Source of the DNA: Rahnella inusitata
GTDB lineage: Bacteria; Pseudomonadota; Gammaproteobacteria; Enterobacterales; Enterobacteriaceae
NCBI RefSeq assembly: GCF_003263515.1
Contig: NZ_JYDE01000042.1
Coordinates: forward strand, 1-64,000
Direction of reading: 5' to 3'
Length of the DNA: 64,000 nt
Below the pieces are notes generated by a model. That model was not told where the DNA came from. It saw only the letters and a program-made list of their open reading frames with translations, and searched no databases. The translations under genes and the position numbers were made by a program. This document shows positions 39,010-48,497 of the stretch, piece after piece; within the stretch, counting starts at the first letter, position 1, and every line of letters begins with the position of its first letter.

Positions 39010-39085
39010 CTAGATCGAATTTTAAGATATGGCAAGCGGGAAGACGCATTTAGATATATCTTTTTTGTTTCCTAAATCGCAGACA

Positions 39086-39114
39086 AAAAAAAGCGCTGAG
39101 TAATCAGCGCTTTT
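39086..39114 (-). terminator. Intrinsic terminator of pgm
   Basis: AAGCGCTGA / TCAGCGCTT stem with GTAA loop; on the minus strand eight T residues follow. It lies about 23 bases past the pgm stop. Confidence 0.92.
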
Positions 39115-39134
39115 GATGAGATGAAGAAACCGGC

Positions 39135-40778
39135 TTATTTTGCGTCGGCGAGCACTTTGCTGACGATTTCTACGGCTTCTTTCTCGATTTGCTCACGATG
39201 TTCTGCACCAAGGAAGCTTTCACAATAGATTTTGTAGGCTTCTTCTGTACCGGACGGACGTGCCGCGAACCAGCCGTTTTTGGTCATCACTTTCAGACCG
39301 CCGATCGATGCGCCGTTACCCGGTGCATTGGTCAGACGGGCGGTGATCGGGTCACCGGCCAGCGTGTCGGCTTTCACCTGCTCAGGGGAAAGTTTAGACA
39401 GCGCGGCTTTCTGAGCGTGAGTCGCAGGCGCCTGGATGCGGTTGTAGCTTGGCGCACCAAAGCGGGCGGCCAGTTCGTTGTAATGTTCCTGCGGATTCTT
39501 GCCGGTCACTGCGGTAATTTCCGCGGCCAGCAGGCACATGATGATGCCGTCTTTGTCGGTCGACCACGGTGTACCGTCGAAACGCAGGAAAGAAGCCCCT
39601 GCACTTTCTTCGCCACCAAAACCGAAGCTGCCGTCAAACAGACCATCAACGAACCATTTGAAACCGACCGGTACTTCAACCAGTTTACGCCCCAAATCTT
39701 CGACAACGCGGTCAATCATTGCGCTTGAAACCAGCGTTTTACCGACGGCGACGTCTTTGCCCCACTGCGGACGATGCTGGAACAGATACTGAATCGCCAC
39801 GGCCAGATAATGGTTAGGGTTCATCAGACCAGCAGGCGTCACGATACCGTGGCGGTCGTAGTCAGGGTCATTGGCAAAGGCCAGATCGAATTTATCACGC
39901 AGCGCCAGCAAACCGGCCATTGCGGATTCAGACGAGCAGTCCATGCGGATCACGCCGTCGTGGTCGAGATGCATGAAACGGAAAGTCTGATCGACGTGAT
40001 CGTTTACCAGCGTCAGATCCAGTTTGTAATGCTCAGCGATACGCTTCCAGTATTCGATACCGGAGCCACCGAGCGGATCCACACCCAGCTTCAGACCGGC
40101 TTTCTGAATCGCGGCCATGTCGACGATTTCGGTCAGGCCTTCGATAAACGGCTGAACCAAATCCTGTTCGACCAGATGACCGCTTTTCCACGCCTGATCC
40201 AGAGACTGACGCTTCACGCCGGAAAGCTTCGCGGCCAGCAGAGCGTTGGCACGTTTCTCGATAACCGACGTCAGATTGGTATCTGCCGGGCCGCCGTTGG
40301 TCGGGTTATATTTGATGCCGCCATCTTCCGGTGGGTTGTGCGACGGGGTAATGACGATGCCATCAGCCAGTGCGCCACCCTTGCGGTTGTGAGTCAGGAT
40401 AGCGTGAGACACCGCCGGAGTTGGGGTGAAACCGTTGTTTTCCTGCACGATGACGTCAACGCCGTTGGCCGTCAGCACTTCCAGCACAGAGATAAATGCC
40501 GGTTCGGACAATGCATGGGTATCTTTCCCCACGTAGCACGGACCGGTAGTGCCCTGCTCTTTGCGCACTTCGGCAATCGCCTGAGCAATCGCCAGAATGT
40601 GCGCTTCATTAAAGCTGTGACGCAACGAACTACCGCGATGGCCGGAGGTCCCGAATTTCACCGCATGCGCGGTATTTTGTGGGTCCGGTTGCAGAACGTA
40701 ATATTGTGACGTTAACTGCGCCACATTGATCAAATCGCTTTGCTGAGCAGGTTGCCCTGCACGGGGGTGATTAGCCAC
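39135..40778 (-). CDS. pgm: Phosphoglucomutase (alpha-D-glucose)
   Basis: 547 residues (546 in E. coli). The phosphoserine motif is [11 protein letters not shown]; the metal loop DPDYDRHG, sugar-binding [10 protein letters not shown] and phosphate-binding [10 protein letters not shown] are present. It interconverts glucose 1- and 6-phosphate for glycogen, UDP-glucose and trehalose metabolism. It is 24 bases after seqA, the same operon as in E. coli. Confidence 0.98.
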   Translation of the reverse strand: MANHPRAGQPAQQSDLINVAQLTSQYYVLQPDPQNTAHAVKFGTSGHRGSSLRHSFNEAHILAIAQAIAEVRKEQGTTGPCYVGKDTHALSEPAFISVLEVLTANGVDVIVQENNGFTPTPAVSHAILTHNRKGGALADGIVITPSHNPPEDGGIKYNPTNGGPADTNLTSVIEKRANALLAAKLSGVKRQSLDQAWKSGHLVEQDLVQPFIEGLTEIVDMAAIQKAGLKLGVDPLGGSGIEYWKRIAEHYKLDLTLVNDHVDQTFRFMHLDHDGVIRMDCSSESAMAGLLALRDKFDLAFANDPDYDRHGIVTPAGLMNPNHYLAVAIQYLFQHRPQWGKDVAVGKTLVSSAMIDRVVEDLGRKLVEVPVGFKWFVDGLFDGSFGFGGEESAGASFLRFDGTPWSTDKDGIIMCLLAAEITAVTGKNPQEHYNELAARFGAPSYNRIQAPATHAQKAALSKLSPEQVKADTLAGDPITARLTNAPGNGASIGGLKVMTKNGWFAARPSGTEEAYKIYCESFLGAEHREQIEKEAVEIVSKVLADAK

Positions 40779-40802
40779 TGGCGCTTCTCCCTGACGCTGA
40801 AA

Positions 40803-41351
40803 TTAGAGGGTGCCGCACACTTTGTCAGTCAGTTCCGCCGGGAACTGCATGAGCTGCATGATGTGTTCGATCATGCTGCGTTTGCGACCTGTGTTGGTAT
40901 TCGTGATAACCCAATACGGCGTTCCTGGAACGTGTTTAGGCTTGGTATGGATGCCGTTTTGCAGCAGTGTTTGCTGGTCACCGGCAAAATAAGTGCGCGT
41001 GCGGCCGGTCAAAGAGTCGGTCGCAGCAGCAAATTCTTTCGCGTTCAGGCTGTACAAGGTCGACAGAATCAGCATAAAGCGATTCACCGCCTTGGTCTGC
41101 TCGGCGTATTCATCGGAAAGCAGCAGTTCGCGAACGGCGCGGACTTTATCACGCGACGTCGGTGCCGCAACGGCAGCCGGTTTTTCCTGAACGACTGTGC
41201 CCGGAATGTTAGCCGCTGGCGCGGCAGGAGCGGTCTGACCGGCAGTAAACTTCAACATACGGCGCAAAATATCAGACGCACTTTCACCGATAGCTTGTGT
41301 GTGGCTGGCAATGTAGCGGTAGAGTTCTTCGTCAACCTCAATAGTTTTCAT
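40803..41351 (-). CDS. seqA: SeqA, negative regulator of replication initiation
   Basis: 182 residues (181 in E. coli). N-terminal multimerisation domain (MKTIEVDEELYRYIASHTQ) to about 35, a Pro/Ala linker, and the C-terminal domain that binds hemimethylated GATC pairs, with TGRTRTYFAGDQ and the contact residues in WVITNTNTGRKRSM. It sequesters oriC and organises new DNA. Divergent from ybfF. Confidence 0.98.
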   Translation of the reverse strand: MKTIEVDEELYRYIASHTQAIGESASDILRRMLKFTAGQTAPAAPAANIPGTVVQEKPAAVAAPTSRDKVRAVRELLLSDEYAEQTKAVNRFMLILSTLYSLNAKEFAAATDSLTGRTRTYFAGDQQTLLQNGIHTKPKHVPGTPYWVITNTNTGRKRSMIEHIMQLMQFPAELTDKVCGTL

Positions 41352-41601
41352 CTTTATCCAGTACTGTTTTTCTACTTAATTTGTTCAAAAGGATTATACA
41401 AATTTCTACGCGTTTACAAACAGGGAATCGTGCCGCGAAGCAAAAAGCAGAATTATTACCTTTCGCTGCATGCTGGCCCCGGCCTGTTCTTCTCCACGTA
41501 GTAAAATCCCGCTCAGGCATCTGGCAGAAAACTTTCTGTTTTAAAAATTATCCGCCACTCATGATAACCTAATGAGATTGTTTATCTGTATGAACTTCGC
41601 C

Positions 41602-42378
41602 ATGAAATTACATTATCGCCTGCAAGAACCTGAAGTCTCTGGCAGCACAGCCCTGCCGGTTTTGTTAATCCACGGTTTGTTCGGAACCCTCGATAATCTG
41701 GGGGTTCTGGCCCGCGACCTGAAACAAGAGCATAGAGTGTTGCAGGTAGATTTGCGTAATCACGGCCAGTCCGGGCGCTCGCAAGAGATGTCCTACGCCG
41801 CGATGGCGCAGGATTTGGTGGAAACGTTAGAAGAAGTCGGTTTCCAAAAAATCATCGTTATCGGCCACTCCATGGGCGGAAAAGCCGCGATGGCGCTGAC
41901 GGCGCTTATCCCGGATCGCATCGAAAAGCTGATCGCCATTGATATCGCCCCTGTGGATTATCACACCCGCCGCCACGACGAAATTTTTGCTGCGATCAAT
42001 GCCGTGACCGCCGCCGGTGCGCGCGATCGCACGTCCGCCACCGCCTCCATGCAAGAGCATATAAAGGAAGACGGCGTGATCCAGTTTCTGCTGAAATCAT
42101 TCCAGCAGGGAGAATGGCGTTTCAACGTGCCGGTTTTGATGAGTGAATACGAAACGATTATCGGCTGGGAGAACGTGCCCGCGTGGGATCACCCGGCGTT
42201 ATTCATTCGCGGCGGCCTGTCGCCGTATGTGCAGGACGCCTACCGTGAAGATATCGCCCGCCAGTTCCCACAGGCAAAAGCCTATGTGGTCGCCGGAACC
42301 GGTCACTGGGTTCACGCGGAAAAACCTGACGCCGTACTGCGCGCTGTGCATCGATTCATCGATTCGCCTGAGGTTTAA
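41602..42378 (+). CDS. ybfF: YbfF, alpha/beta-hydrolase esterase
   Basis: 258 residues from ATG 41602 (MKLHYRLQEP), the start that aligns with E. coli YbfF; ATG 41590 and 41572 are in frame and cannot be excluded, as none has a strong ribosome site. The oxyanion region LIHGLFGTLDNLG, nucleophile elbow IGHSMGGKAA and catalytic histidine GTGHWVHAEKP are present. E. coli YbfF hydrolyses short acyl esters including acyl-CoAs. Confidence 0.92.
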   Translation: MKLHYRLQEPEVSGSTALPVLLIHGLFGTLDNLGVLARDLKQEHRVLQVDLRNHGQSGRSQEMSYAAMAQDLVETLEEVGFQKIIVIGHSMGGKAAMALTALIPDRIEKLIAIDIAPVDYHTRRHDEIFAAINAVTAAGARDRTSATASMQEHIKEDGVIQFLLKSFQQGEWRFNVPVLMSEYETIIGWENVPAWDHPALFIRGGLSPYVQDAYREDIARQFPQAKAYVVAGTGHWVHAEKPDAVLRAVHRFIDSPEV

Positions 42379-42633
42379 CATCCTGGGGATAAATTGTGCA
42401 AAAAGTCTGCACAACTTCAGAAGTTATCATGAAATCAGGGCAATCAGGCGTTGTGAACTCCTGGCGCGCTAGGGTATGATTGCGCGCTATAATTTTGCCG
42501 CCCCGTTTCGCTCAGGTTGAGTGGCGGGGGGTGAATTGGGTCAGGGTTTCTTAGCCCGTAATGTGTGAAACGCTCGTCAGGAATCGGCTTGCCGTTTTCC
42601 GATGTAAAAACTTCCCTGGTTGTACCGCTACCT

Positions 42634-42915
42634 ATGGCAAAAGAACAACTGGATCGCACGACGATTGATCTGTTCGCAGATGACCGCCGTCCGGGGCGTC
42701 CAAAAACTAATCCGCTATCCCGTGATGAACAGCTCAGGATCAACAAGCGCAACCAGTTACGCCGCGATAAAGCGAGCGGTCTGCGTCGCGTCGAGCTGAA
42801 AATGAACGCCGATGCTGTTGATACACTCAATAAGCTGGCAGAAGAACGCAATATCAGTCGTAGCGAATTGATTGAAGAGATGCTGCTGGCGCATCTTAAC
42901 GGTCATGAAGGCTGA
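42634..42915 (+). CDS. ybfE: YbfE, LexA-regulated CopG-like small protein
   Basis: 93 residues from ATG 42634 (MAKEQLDRTTIDLFADDRRP), matching E. coli YbfE over most of its length. The C-terminal part KRVELKMN-type strand followed by two helices (NISRSELIEEMLLAHL) looks like a ribbon-helix-helix domain. E. coli ybfE is in the LexA regulon, but I saw no good SOS box (CTGT-N8-ACAG) upstream here. A terminator follows. Confidence 0.92.
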   Translation: MAKEQLDRTTIDLFADDRRPGRPKTNPLSRDEQLRINKRNQLRRDKASGLRRVELKMNADAVDTLNKLAEERNISRSELIEEMLLAHLNGHEG

Positions 42916-42919
42916 TTGA

Positions 42920-42956
42920 AAACGGGTAACCTTCTCAGGCTACCCGTTTGTTTTTT
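42920..42956 (+). terminator. Intrinsic terminator of ybfE
   Basis: AAACGGGTA (42920-42928) pairs with TACCCGTTT (42941-42949), then GTTTTTT. Five bases after the ybfE stop. Confidence 0.88.
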
Positions 42957-42994
42957 CTCTTTATACTGCTCAATATTTTACTTCACTGCATCAC

Positions 42995-44659
42995 TCAGAA
43001 CGTTTCCCAGTTTTCCGAACTTTTCGCAGAAATCATTCCCGTATCAGGCCGTAATAACGGCGCAGAAATCATCCCCGCAGGTTTTGACCCGACGCGCGTA
43101 ACGTTGTCTCGCAGTTTGAACGTCGCAACGGCGTTATTGAGCAACGCGGCCTGCTCTTCCAGAGAAACGGCGGCCTGAGATGCCTGTTCCACCAGCGAGG
43201 CGTTTTGCTGTGTAACGCTGTCCATCTGCGTGACGGCTACGGCTACCTGACTGATACCTTTGCTTTGCTCATCGGACGCAGACGCGATTTCCGCCATGAT
43301 ATCGGTGACATGCGTAATCGAACGCACCACTTCGTCCATGGTCTGCCCCGCGTTTTCCACCAGTTTGGATCCGCTATCAACGCGGGAAACCGATTCACTG
43401 ATAAGCTGCTCAATCTCTTTCGCTGCCTGCGCACTGCGCTGTGCCAGATTGCGCACTTCGCTGGCGACGACGGCAAATCCGCGCCCCTGTTCGCCTGCGC
43501 GTGCGGCTTCTACCGCGGCATTCAGCGCCAGAATGTTAGTCTGGAAAGCGATGCTGTTGATGACGGACGTTATCTCAGCAATCTTTTTCGAACTGCCGGA
43601 AATATCTTTCATGGTGCTGACAACGTCGGCCACAATGTTACCGCCTTTGCGGGCGGTGCCGGACGCTTCAATCACCAGCTGGCTGGCGTGATGGGCGTTG
43701 TCGGCGTTGTGTTTCACCGTTGCGGTCAGTTCTTCCATGCTGGCCGCCGTTTCTTCCAGCGCCGAGGCCTGCTCTTCCGTACGCGAAGAGAGATCGTTAT
43801 TACCGGCAGAAATCTCAGAAGCCCCCTGATAGATGTTGTTGGTACAGTTGCGGATGGTTTGCACCGTGTTTACCAGACTGGCCTGCATGATGTTGAGTAA
43901 CGGGATCAGCTTACCGGCACAGTTTTTACCAAACTCTTCCATGTGATTTGTCAGGTCACCGCTGGCAATCAGTGCAAACTGATCGCGGATCTTATCCAGC
44001 GGTTTCACCAGCGCCATCACCAGATAACGATCGGTCAGCAGTAAAATTATCAGGCCGATAATAAATGCGGTGATCTGAATCACTTTGCTGACGTAGGTCA
44101 GGTGGTTAGATTCCGTTTGTGCCGTGCTGAAATCCACCGCAATCTGGTTGCTGACTTTTTGCATTGCCGCGCCAAAATCACGGCTCAGTGGCGGAACGGT
44201 GGCGTTCGCTAACTGATTGTACACATCGATATTTTTGCTGCTGGCAGCCTCAAACAACGGGGTGACACCCTGGGCAACGAGACTCTCCCAGCTGGCAAGC
44301 AACTCCTGAACTGCAGATTCTTCCAGGCCCGGATGTGCCGCGGCTTTAAATCCCGCCAGAGCCTGAGTCAGGCCATCGAGAGACTGTTTTGCGGTATCAA
44401 AAATTTCCGGCCCTTTGGTCGGATCGGCCTGAAGCTGCGAGACGGCTCGGCTCAAGCGGGTGACGGTGCGAAAATACTGATCATTTCCTTTGCTGATCAG
44501 CGCCATATTGTTGACGAGTTCGGAACTGTTCCTGGTGTTTTGGGTCAGTGTGTTAAGCGAGTTGACGGTGTAAAGCGATACACCGGCCCACATGACGCAA
44601 AAAACGCCAAGAATGATTAATAAAGCGGTCCTGATGGTAATGTTTTTCAAAAACTGCAC
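42995..44659 (-). CDS. Methyl-accepting chemotaxis protein with NWETF tail
   Basis: 554 residues from GTG 44659, with GAGAGG eight bases upstream (ATG 44680 is an alternative). First membrane helix about 7-28, periplasmic four-helix-type sensor domain about 29-182 (TarH-like, [20 protein letters not shown]), second helix about 184-206, HAMP domain about 208-262, and signalling hairpin with the invariant tip [20 protein letters not shown]. The C-terminus SSENWETF* carries the CheR/CheB docking pentapeptide, as in Tar and Tsr. Ligand unknown. It interrupts the E. coli order ybfE-fldA. A FliA-type promoter lies upstream. Confidence 0.95.
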   Translation of the reverse strand: MQFLKNITIRTALLIILGVFCVMWAGVSLYTVNSLNTLTQNTRNSSELVNNMALISKGNDQYFRTVTRLSRAVSQLQADPTKGPEIFDTAKQSLDGLTQALAGFKAAAHPGLEESAVQELLASWESLVAQGVTPLFEAASSKNIDVYNQLANATVPPLSRDFGAAMQKVSNQIAVDFSTAQTESNHLTYVSKVIQITAFIIGLIILLLTDRYLVMALVKPLDKIRDQFALIASGDLTNHMEEFGKNCAGKLIPLLNIMQASLVNTVQTIRNCTNNIYQGASEISAGNNDLSSRTEEQASALEETAASMEELTATVKHNADNAHHASQLVIEASGTARKGGNIVADVVSTMKDISGSSKKIAEITSVINSIAFQTNILALNAAVEAARAGEQGRGFAVVASEVRNLAQRSAQAAKEIEQLISESVSRVDSGSKLVENAGQTMDEVVRSITHVTDIMAEIASASDEQSKGISQVAVAVTQMDSVTQQNASLVEQASQAAVSLEEQAALLNNAVATFKLRDNVTRVGSKPAGMISAPLLRPDTGMISAKSSENWETF

Positions 44660-44816
44660 GATATGCCTCTCTCGAAACATGACTGTTTCTGGTCTGAGGA
44701 TTGAGGGGGATGCGGAGAATCAAGACACGTAACCAGCGGACGGGTGCCTCTGGACATGTTTGAACACCTCTCCGGGCATCGATTTCTTTATTATGTTGAG
44801 ATTGCTCTCGCATCAT

Positions 44817-44843
44817 CTATCGGCTGGACGTGCTTAAACTTAA
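44817..44843 (-). promoter_or_regulatory. Candidate sigma-28 (FliA) promoter of the chemoreceptor gene
   Basis: On the minus strand TTAAGTTT, 11 bases, GCCGATAG. Consensus is TAAAGTTT-N11-GCCGATAA, so each box matches seven of eight with exact spacing. It lies about 160 bases before the gene start and places the receptor in the flagellar late class. Confidence 0.78.
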
Positions 44844-44874
44844 GGAGTGTGTCGGATTATTTCTTCACTTTGCT

Positions 44875-44901
44875 TTTAACCTCAATAACTTTGAGGTTAA
44901 A
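44875..44901. promoter_or_regulatory. Perfect 11-bp-arm palindrome between chemoreceptor and fldA
   Basis: TTTAACCTCAA and TTGAGGTTAAA around TAACT. It lies 32 bases upstream of the FliA-type promoter and 178 bases before fldA. No T tract follows in either direction, so an operator is likelier than a terminator. Regulator unknown. Confidence 0.45.
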
Positions 44902-45078
44902 GACAGACTTTCAAAAGACACGAAGGCGATAACACTTAAAAAGTTTGGCCGATAAACTTATTCGTCAGTTAAGAAGGCGAGCGGAAGCATATTCTCCGCC
45001 CCGCGAGTTTGCTATTATCAGCGTTATTATTGCCTGCAATGCAGGGCTTATCATTGAGAACAAGAGGTTAGACATCTT

Positions 45079-45606
45079 ATGGCCGTAGTAGGAATCTTCT
45101 TTGGATCCGATACAGGTAACACCGAAAACATCGCAAAAATGATCCAGAAACAACTGGGTAAAGATGTTGCTGAGGTGCATGACATTGCGAAGAGCAGCAA
45201 AGAGGATCTGGAAAAATTCGATATCTTGCTGATCGGTATTCCAACCTGGTATTACGGTGAAGCCCAGTGTGACTGGGATGACTTCTTCCCAAGCCTGGAA
45301 GAGATCGACTTCGAAGGTAAGCTGGTTGCGCTGTTTGGCTGTGGCGATCAGGAAGACTATGCAGAATATTTCTGTGACGCACTGGGCACCGTGCGCGACA
45401 TCATTGAGCCACGCGGCGCGGTGATTGTGGGTCACTGGCCAACAGAAGGCTATCATTTCGAAGCCTCTAAAGGTCTGGCCGATGATAAACACTTCATCGG
45501 ACTGGCGATTGACGAAGACCGTCAGCCTGAATTAACCAATGAGCGCGTTGATGCGTGGGTTAAGCAAATTACAGAAGAATTAAGCCTTTCAGAAATTATT
45601 GGCTAA
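45079..45606 (+). CDS. fldA: Flavodoxin 1
   Basis: 175 residues, near-identical to E. coli FldA. The FMN phosphate loop is GSDTGNTE (residues 9-16), and the isoalloxazine contacts lie in PTWYYGEAQCDWDDF and FGCGDQEDYAEYFCDALG. It passes electrons from flavodoxin reductase to radical-SAM and other enzymes; it is essential in E. coli. The fldA-fur pair is conserved. Confidence 0.98.
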   Translation: MAVVGIFFGSDTGNTENIAKMIQKQLGKDVAEVHDIAKSSKEDLEKFDILLIGIPTWYYGEAQCDWDDFFPSLEEIDFEGKLVALFGCGDQEDYAEYFCDALGTVRDIIEPRGAVIVGHWPTEGYHFEASKGLADDKHFIGLAIDEDRQPELTNERVDAWVKQITEELSLSEIIG

Positions 45607-45920
45607 AAACCCTGTTGGCCCTGAGGATTTATTCTACAATTGAAGGGCCAAACTATTACTGAAATTAACAATTTAGCCACAACAAAATTGTTACTTTCAG
45701 TAGTATCAAGGTACACTGAGTTCATCTGTTTTTTCTATCGATCAAGTCGTTGCATTCTCTGATGTGACCGGCATTTAGTGATCTTTATTAACAGGCAATC
45801 GTTTAGGGGATCGGCACACTTCCGTTAAACGAAGGATCCTAAACGAACAATTTTGTGCCGCTGATGCCACAGGCTCCATGCCTCAACTTGATTAGCACAT
45901 AGTAACAGGACTGAATCCGC
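45607..45920 (+). promoter_or_regulatory. fldA-fur intergenic region and fur leader
   Basis: 314 bases. After fldA there is an inverted repeat TTGGCCCT (45615-45622) / AGGGCCAA (45644-45651) with a 21-base loop. In the fur leader CGTTTAGG (45800-45807) can pair either with TAAACG (45826-45831, six bases) or with CCTAAACG (45838-45845), two exclusive hairpins. In E. coli a leader ORF (uof) couples to fur; here a short ORF GTG 45855 / ATG 45864 to TAG 45902 is the only candidate and is not convincing. Confidence 0.45.
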
Positions 45921-46376
45921 ATGACTGACAACAACACCGCACTGAAGAAAGCCGGCTTAAAAGTCACGCTTCCGCGCCTTAAAATCCTGGAAGTGCTGCA
46001 AGCGCCGGAAGGTCATCACGTGAGTGCGGAAGATCTGTACAAACAACTGATTGATATGGGTGAAGAGATTGGTCTGGCGACGGTTTACCGTGTTCTGAAC
46101 CAGTTTGATGACGCCGGTATCGTAACGCGTCATAACTTCGAAGGCGGCAAATCCGTATTCGAACTGACCCAGCAACATCACCATGACCACCTGATCTGTT
46201 TAGATTGTGGCCGCGTGATTGAATTCCGCGACGAATATATCGAAGGTCGTCAGCGTGAAATCGCTAAGAAACATGGTATCAAACTGACCAACCACAGCCT
46301 GTACTTGTACGGCCACTGTGAAGCAGGCGATTGCCGCGAAGATGATTCTTTGCACAATGATAAACCCGCGCAGTAA
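45921..46376 (+). CDS. fur: Ferric uptake regulator
   Basis: 151 residues (148 in E. coli). Winged-helix DNA-binding domain 1-83 (GLKVTLPRLKILEVLQ, IGLATVYRVLNQFDDAG); dimerisation domain with metal sites HHHDHLICLDCG and the second Cys pair CEAGDC near the end. It represses iron-uptake genes when loaded with Fe(II). Confidence 0.98.
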   Translation: MTDNNTALKKAGLKVTLPRLKILEVLQAPEGHHVSAEDLYKQLIDMGEEIGLATVYRVLNQFDDAGIVTRHNFEGGKSVFELTQQHHHDHLICLDCGRVIEFRDEYIEGRQREIAKKHGIKLTNHSLYLYGHCEAGDCREDDSLHNDKPAQ

Positions 46377-46420
46377 TCTGCCCGGTTCGGCGAAGTTGCC
46401 GTTAACGTAAAGCCTTAACT

Positions 46421-46444
46421 AACCGCTGAAAAGCGGTTTTTTTT
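46421..46444 (+). terminator. Intrinsic terminator of fur
   Basis: AACCGCT / AGCGGTT stem with GAAA tetraloop followed by eight T residues, 45 bases past the fur stop. Confidence 0.93.
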
Positions 46445-46469
46445 GGCCTGAGCGCTGAACATCAGATAT

Positions 46470-46503
46470 AAAAAACCCCGGAGAACCGGGGTTTCGTTTT
46501 TTT
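46470..46503. terminator. Bidirectional terminator between fur and chiQ
   Basis: AAACCCCGG / CCGGGGTTT stem, loop AGAA; A tract before and TCGTTTTTTT after. On the minus strand the stem is followed by TTTTTTAT, so it chiefly ends chiPQ and backs up the fur terminator. Confidence 0.9.
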
Positions 46504-46678
46504 AGCCTCAGGCGGTTTCGCTTAAAGCTTATCGGTCACCGGCTCTGCGCGGCGAAAGCCTGCACCCTCGGCAGAGGCTGGGCGTATCCAGACATCACCG
46601 GTAATTTGCGGTTTTGGCGTATCATCATAATGATGCCAGTGCGTTGAGTCTGAATTTTTTCCATCTCCAACCTCATCC

Positions 46679-47026
46679 TTAATTCGTGGGTTTAGGTGAA
46701 TTATTCGCTCTGATTTCCTGCCAGATTTTGCCGCAGTCGTCGGCGTAAGCCTGGCCGTCCCCGGTTTTACGCGCGGTAAGGCAGCGCTGGTAATCCACCA
46801 CGCGCACTGTTTCCTGTTCGGCAAATTGCTTGTGCGCTTTTTCCTGTTTCAGGACGTCAAGAACCGTCTGGCACGAGGCTATTTTGTCCGGCGATCCTTC
46901 CGCCTTGTTGATACAGACGCTGTAGGCATCACGCAATTTGGTGTCTTCTTTTTGCGCCGTTGTCGGAGCACAGCCTGCAAGGAAAACGGAAGTAACAACG
47001 ATCATTAGTAATTTATTCATCGACAT
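46679..47026 (-). CDS. chiQ: ChiQ, chitoporin-associated outer-membrane lipoprotein
   Basis: 115 residues from ATG 47026 (GAGG five bases upstream). Lipoprotein signal MSMNKLLMIVVTSVFLAGC with the lipobox LAGC; the mature part KLRDAYSVCINKAEG and KQEKAHKQFAEQETVRV matches the YbfN/ChiQ family. It begins seven bases after chiP and belongs to the chitin-oligosaccharide uptake operon; its molecular role is not established. Confidence 0.93.
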   Translation of the reverse strand: MSMNKLLMIVVTSVFLAGCAPTTAQKEDTKLRDAYSVCINKAEGSPDKIASCQTVLDVLKQEKAHKQFAEQETVRVVDYQRCLTARKTGDGQAYADDCGKIWQEIRANNSPKPTN

Positions 47027-47033
47027 GGCGACC

Positions 47034-48497
47034 TCAGAAAATAGTGAATGGAGCGATAACGATGAATTTGACGTCTTTTTCATCCTGGAAGATGTTGCCG
47101 TAACCACCGCCCCAGCTCGGGATATCCGAATGGTTGTCGTACTGGGTGTAATGCAGTTTGAACAGCGTGCCTTTGGCGCGGCCTTCCTGAATGGTGTACA
47201 GCGCGTCCAGACTCCAGGCGCTCTCTTTCAGGCGCTGGCTCTGGTCATAAGCCGCATTGGTGCTTGGCTTGGCGTCCCATGCGTAAACGTAAGAACCGCC
47301 CACCGCGAAGCCCGGCAGATCCCATTTCGCCAGATCGTATAACACCCCGGCATAGACCGCTTTTTCACCGTTGGCGTTGAAGTCAGAACGGTTATCCCAC
47401 CACACGTCAAGACGACCGTTAGATGAGGAATAAGTCGGTGTCATACGCTGCAGGAAATACCCCTGATTCCCTTCTGCCTTGACCATCGTCCCTTCAAGAC
47501 GCCAGTTGAACTGGCCTGTGGTGTAGCCGAATGTCAGTGCCTGCAACCAGGCGAGACCGTCATACAAACTGTTCGGATCGTTCTTGTCGCTGATGCGGTC
47601 TTCCGCACCGTAGAACTGGTAGCTGGTGGTCAGCGGATTGCCCAGCAGATCGACCTTATAGGACGCTTTGGCAAAGTACTGATCGACGTAGCTTTCCGCT
47701 TCGCCATAGGCCGCTTCGAGGACGAAATCATTTTTAAAATCATATTTCGCGCCGAGGGAATGAATGTAGGAGACACCGGTTTTCTTGTCATTCTGGCGGA
47801 AATCATCCATTTCCAGATGCCACGGCGATTTGTATTCGTCCGCCCACATGTAAGAGAAACTCAGCTCGCCCGGTTCGCCGAAATCATGTTTATAACCGGC
47901 TTCCGCGCCGCGATAGGTGCCCGGCATGAAGCTCCAGTGCGGAGCGATCAGCGTCTGCCCGGTAGGCTGGATGTAACCCGCATGTCCCCAGAAACCGCCA
48001 TATTTAAATTTACCCGCGGCTTTGTACAGGCTGACCCCGCCCTTATCGCCGGAGTAATCTTCGTCGTAGGCGTGGTTTTTGGAAGAGAACGCGATTTCGT
48101 TCGGGTGCCCGCTGTCGCTGGCTTCAGCCAGCTCAATCGCAGTAAAAGCTGCGACGTCGATACCGAACATATCCCACGCATAACCGGAGGAGAAATCCAG
48201 ATTCAGGTTGGCGGTGGAGTGAGAAAGGTTAGTGGCATATTTATCGTAATCAGGGTTGTTGACCGTAACTTTCGAGCCATCAGGTCGGGTTTCTTCTTTA
48301 GTCTTATTCAGATCTTTGCGATCACGCTCGCGCTGCCAGTAATAAACTCCGCCAGTCAGCGTGGAATCATCAATAAAGCCTTCCGCTCTGACTTCCTGAG
48401 AAAAAGTCATTCCGCCACCCAGTAAGGTGCCAGCCAGAGTGTACATCACAGGTTTCAGATAAGCCGATCCCCTGCCCCGGTTAAGGTGCTTGTGCAT
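47034..48497 (-). CDS. chiP: ChiP, chitooligosaccharide-specific outer-membrane porin
   Basis: 487 residues of the OprD family. A long signal sequence ends near EVRAEG; the mature protein starts [23 protein letters not shown] as in E. coli ChiP and ends with the C-terminal Phe needed for barrel assembly (VIAPFTIF). A loop of about 20 residues near [19 protein letters not shown] is longer than in E. coli. It admits chitobiose and longer oligomers. Upstream NagC-like box suggests GlcNAc induction. Confidence 0.97.
   Translation of the reverse strand: MHKHLNRGRGSAYLKPVMYTLAGTLLGGGMTFSQEVRAEGFIDDSTLTGGVYYWQRERDRKDLNKTKEETRPDGSKVTVNNPDYDKYATNLSHSTANLNLDFSSGYAWDMFGIDVAAFTAIELAEASDSGHPNEIAFSSKNHAYDEDYSGDKGGVSLYKAAGKFKYGGFWGHAGYIQPTGQTLIAPHWSFMPGTYRGAEAGYKHDFGEPGELSFSYMWADEYKSPWHLEMDDFRQNDKKTGVSYIHSLGAKYDFKNDFVLEAAYGEAESYVDQYFAKASYKVDLLGNPLTTSYQFYGAEDRISDKNDPNSLYDGLAWLQALTFGYTTGQFNWRLEGTMVKAEGNQGYFLQRMTPTYSSSNGRLDVWWDNRSDFNANGEKAVYAGVLYDLAKWDLPGFAVGGSYVYAWDAKPSTNAAYDQSQRLKESAWSLDALYTIQEGRAKGTLFKLHYTQYDNHSDIPSWGGGYGNIFQDEKDVKFIVIAPFTIF

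Noticed and set aside
42385-42633. SOS (LexA) box upstream of ybfE
   Set aside because: No CTGT-N8-ACAG or close variant seen, although the E. coli gene is LexA-controlled.
44929-44955. GCCGATAA at 44948-44955 as a plus-strand FliA promoter for fldA
   Set aside because: The -10 box is perfect but the sequence 11 bases upstream (ATAACACT) does not resemble TAAAGTTT; the nearby AAAGTTT is only one base away, wrong spacing.
45855-45902. Short leader ORF before fur as uof
   Set aside because: Only 15 codons from GTG, weak start context, and it does not overlap the fur ribosome site as expected for coupling.
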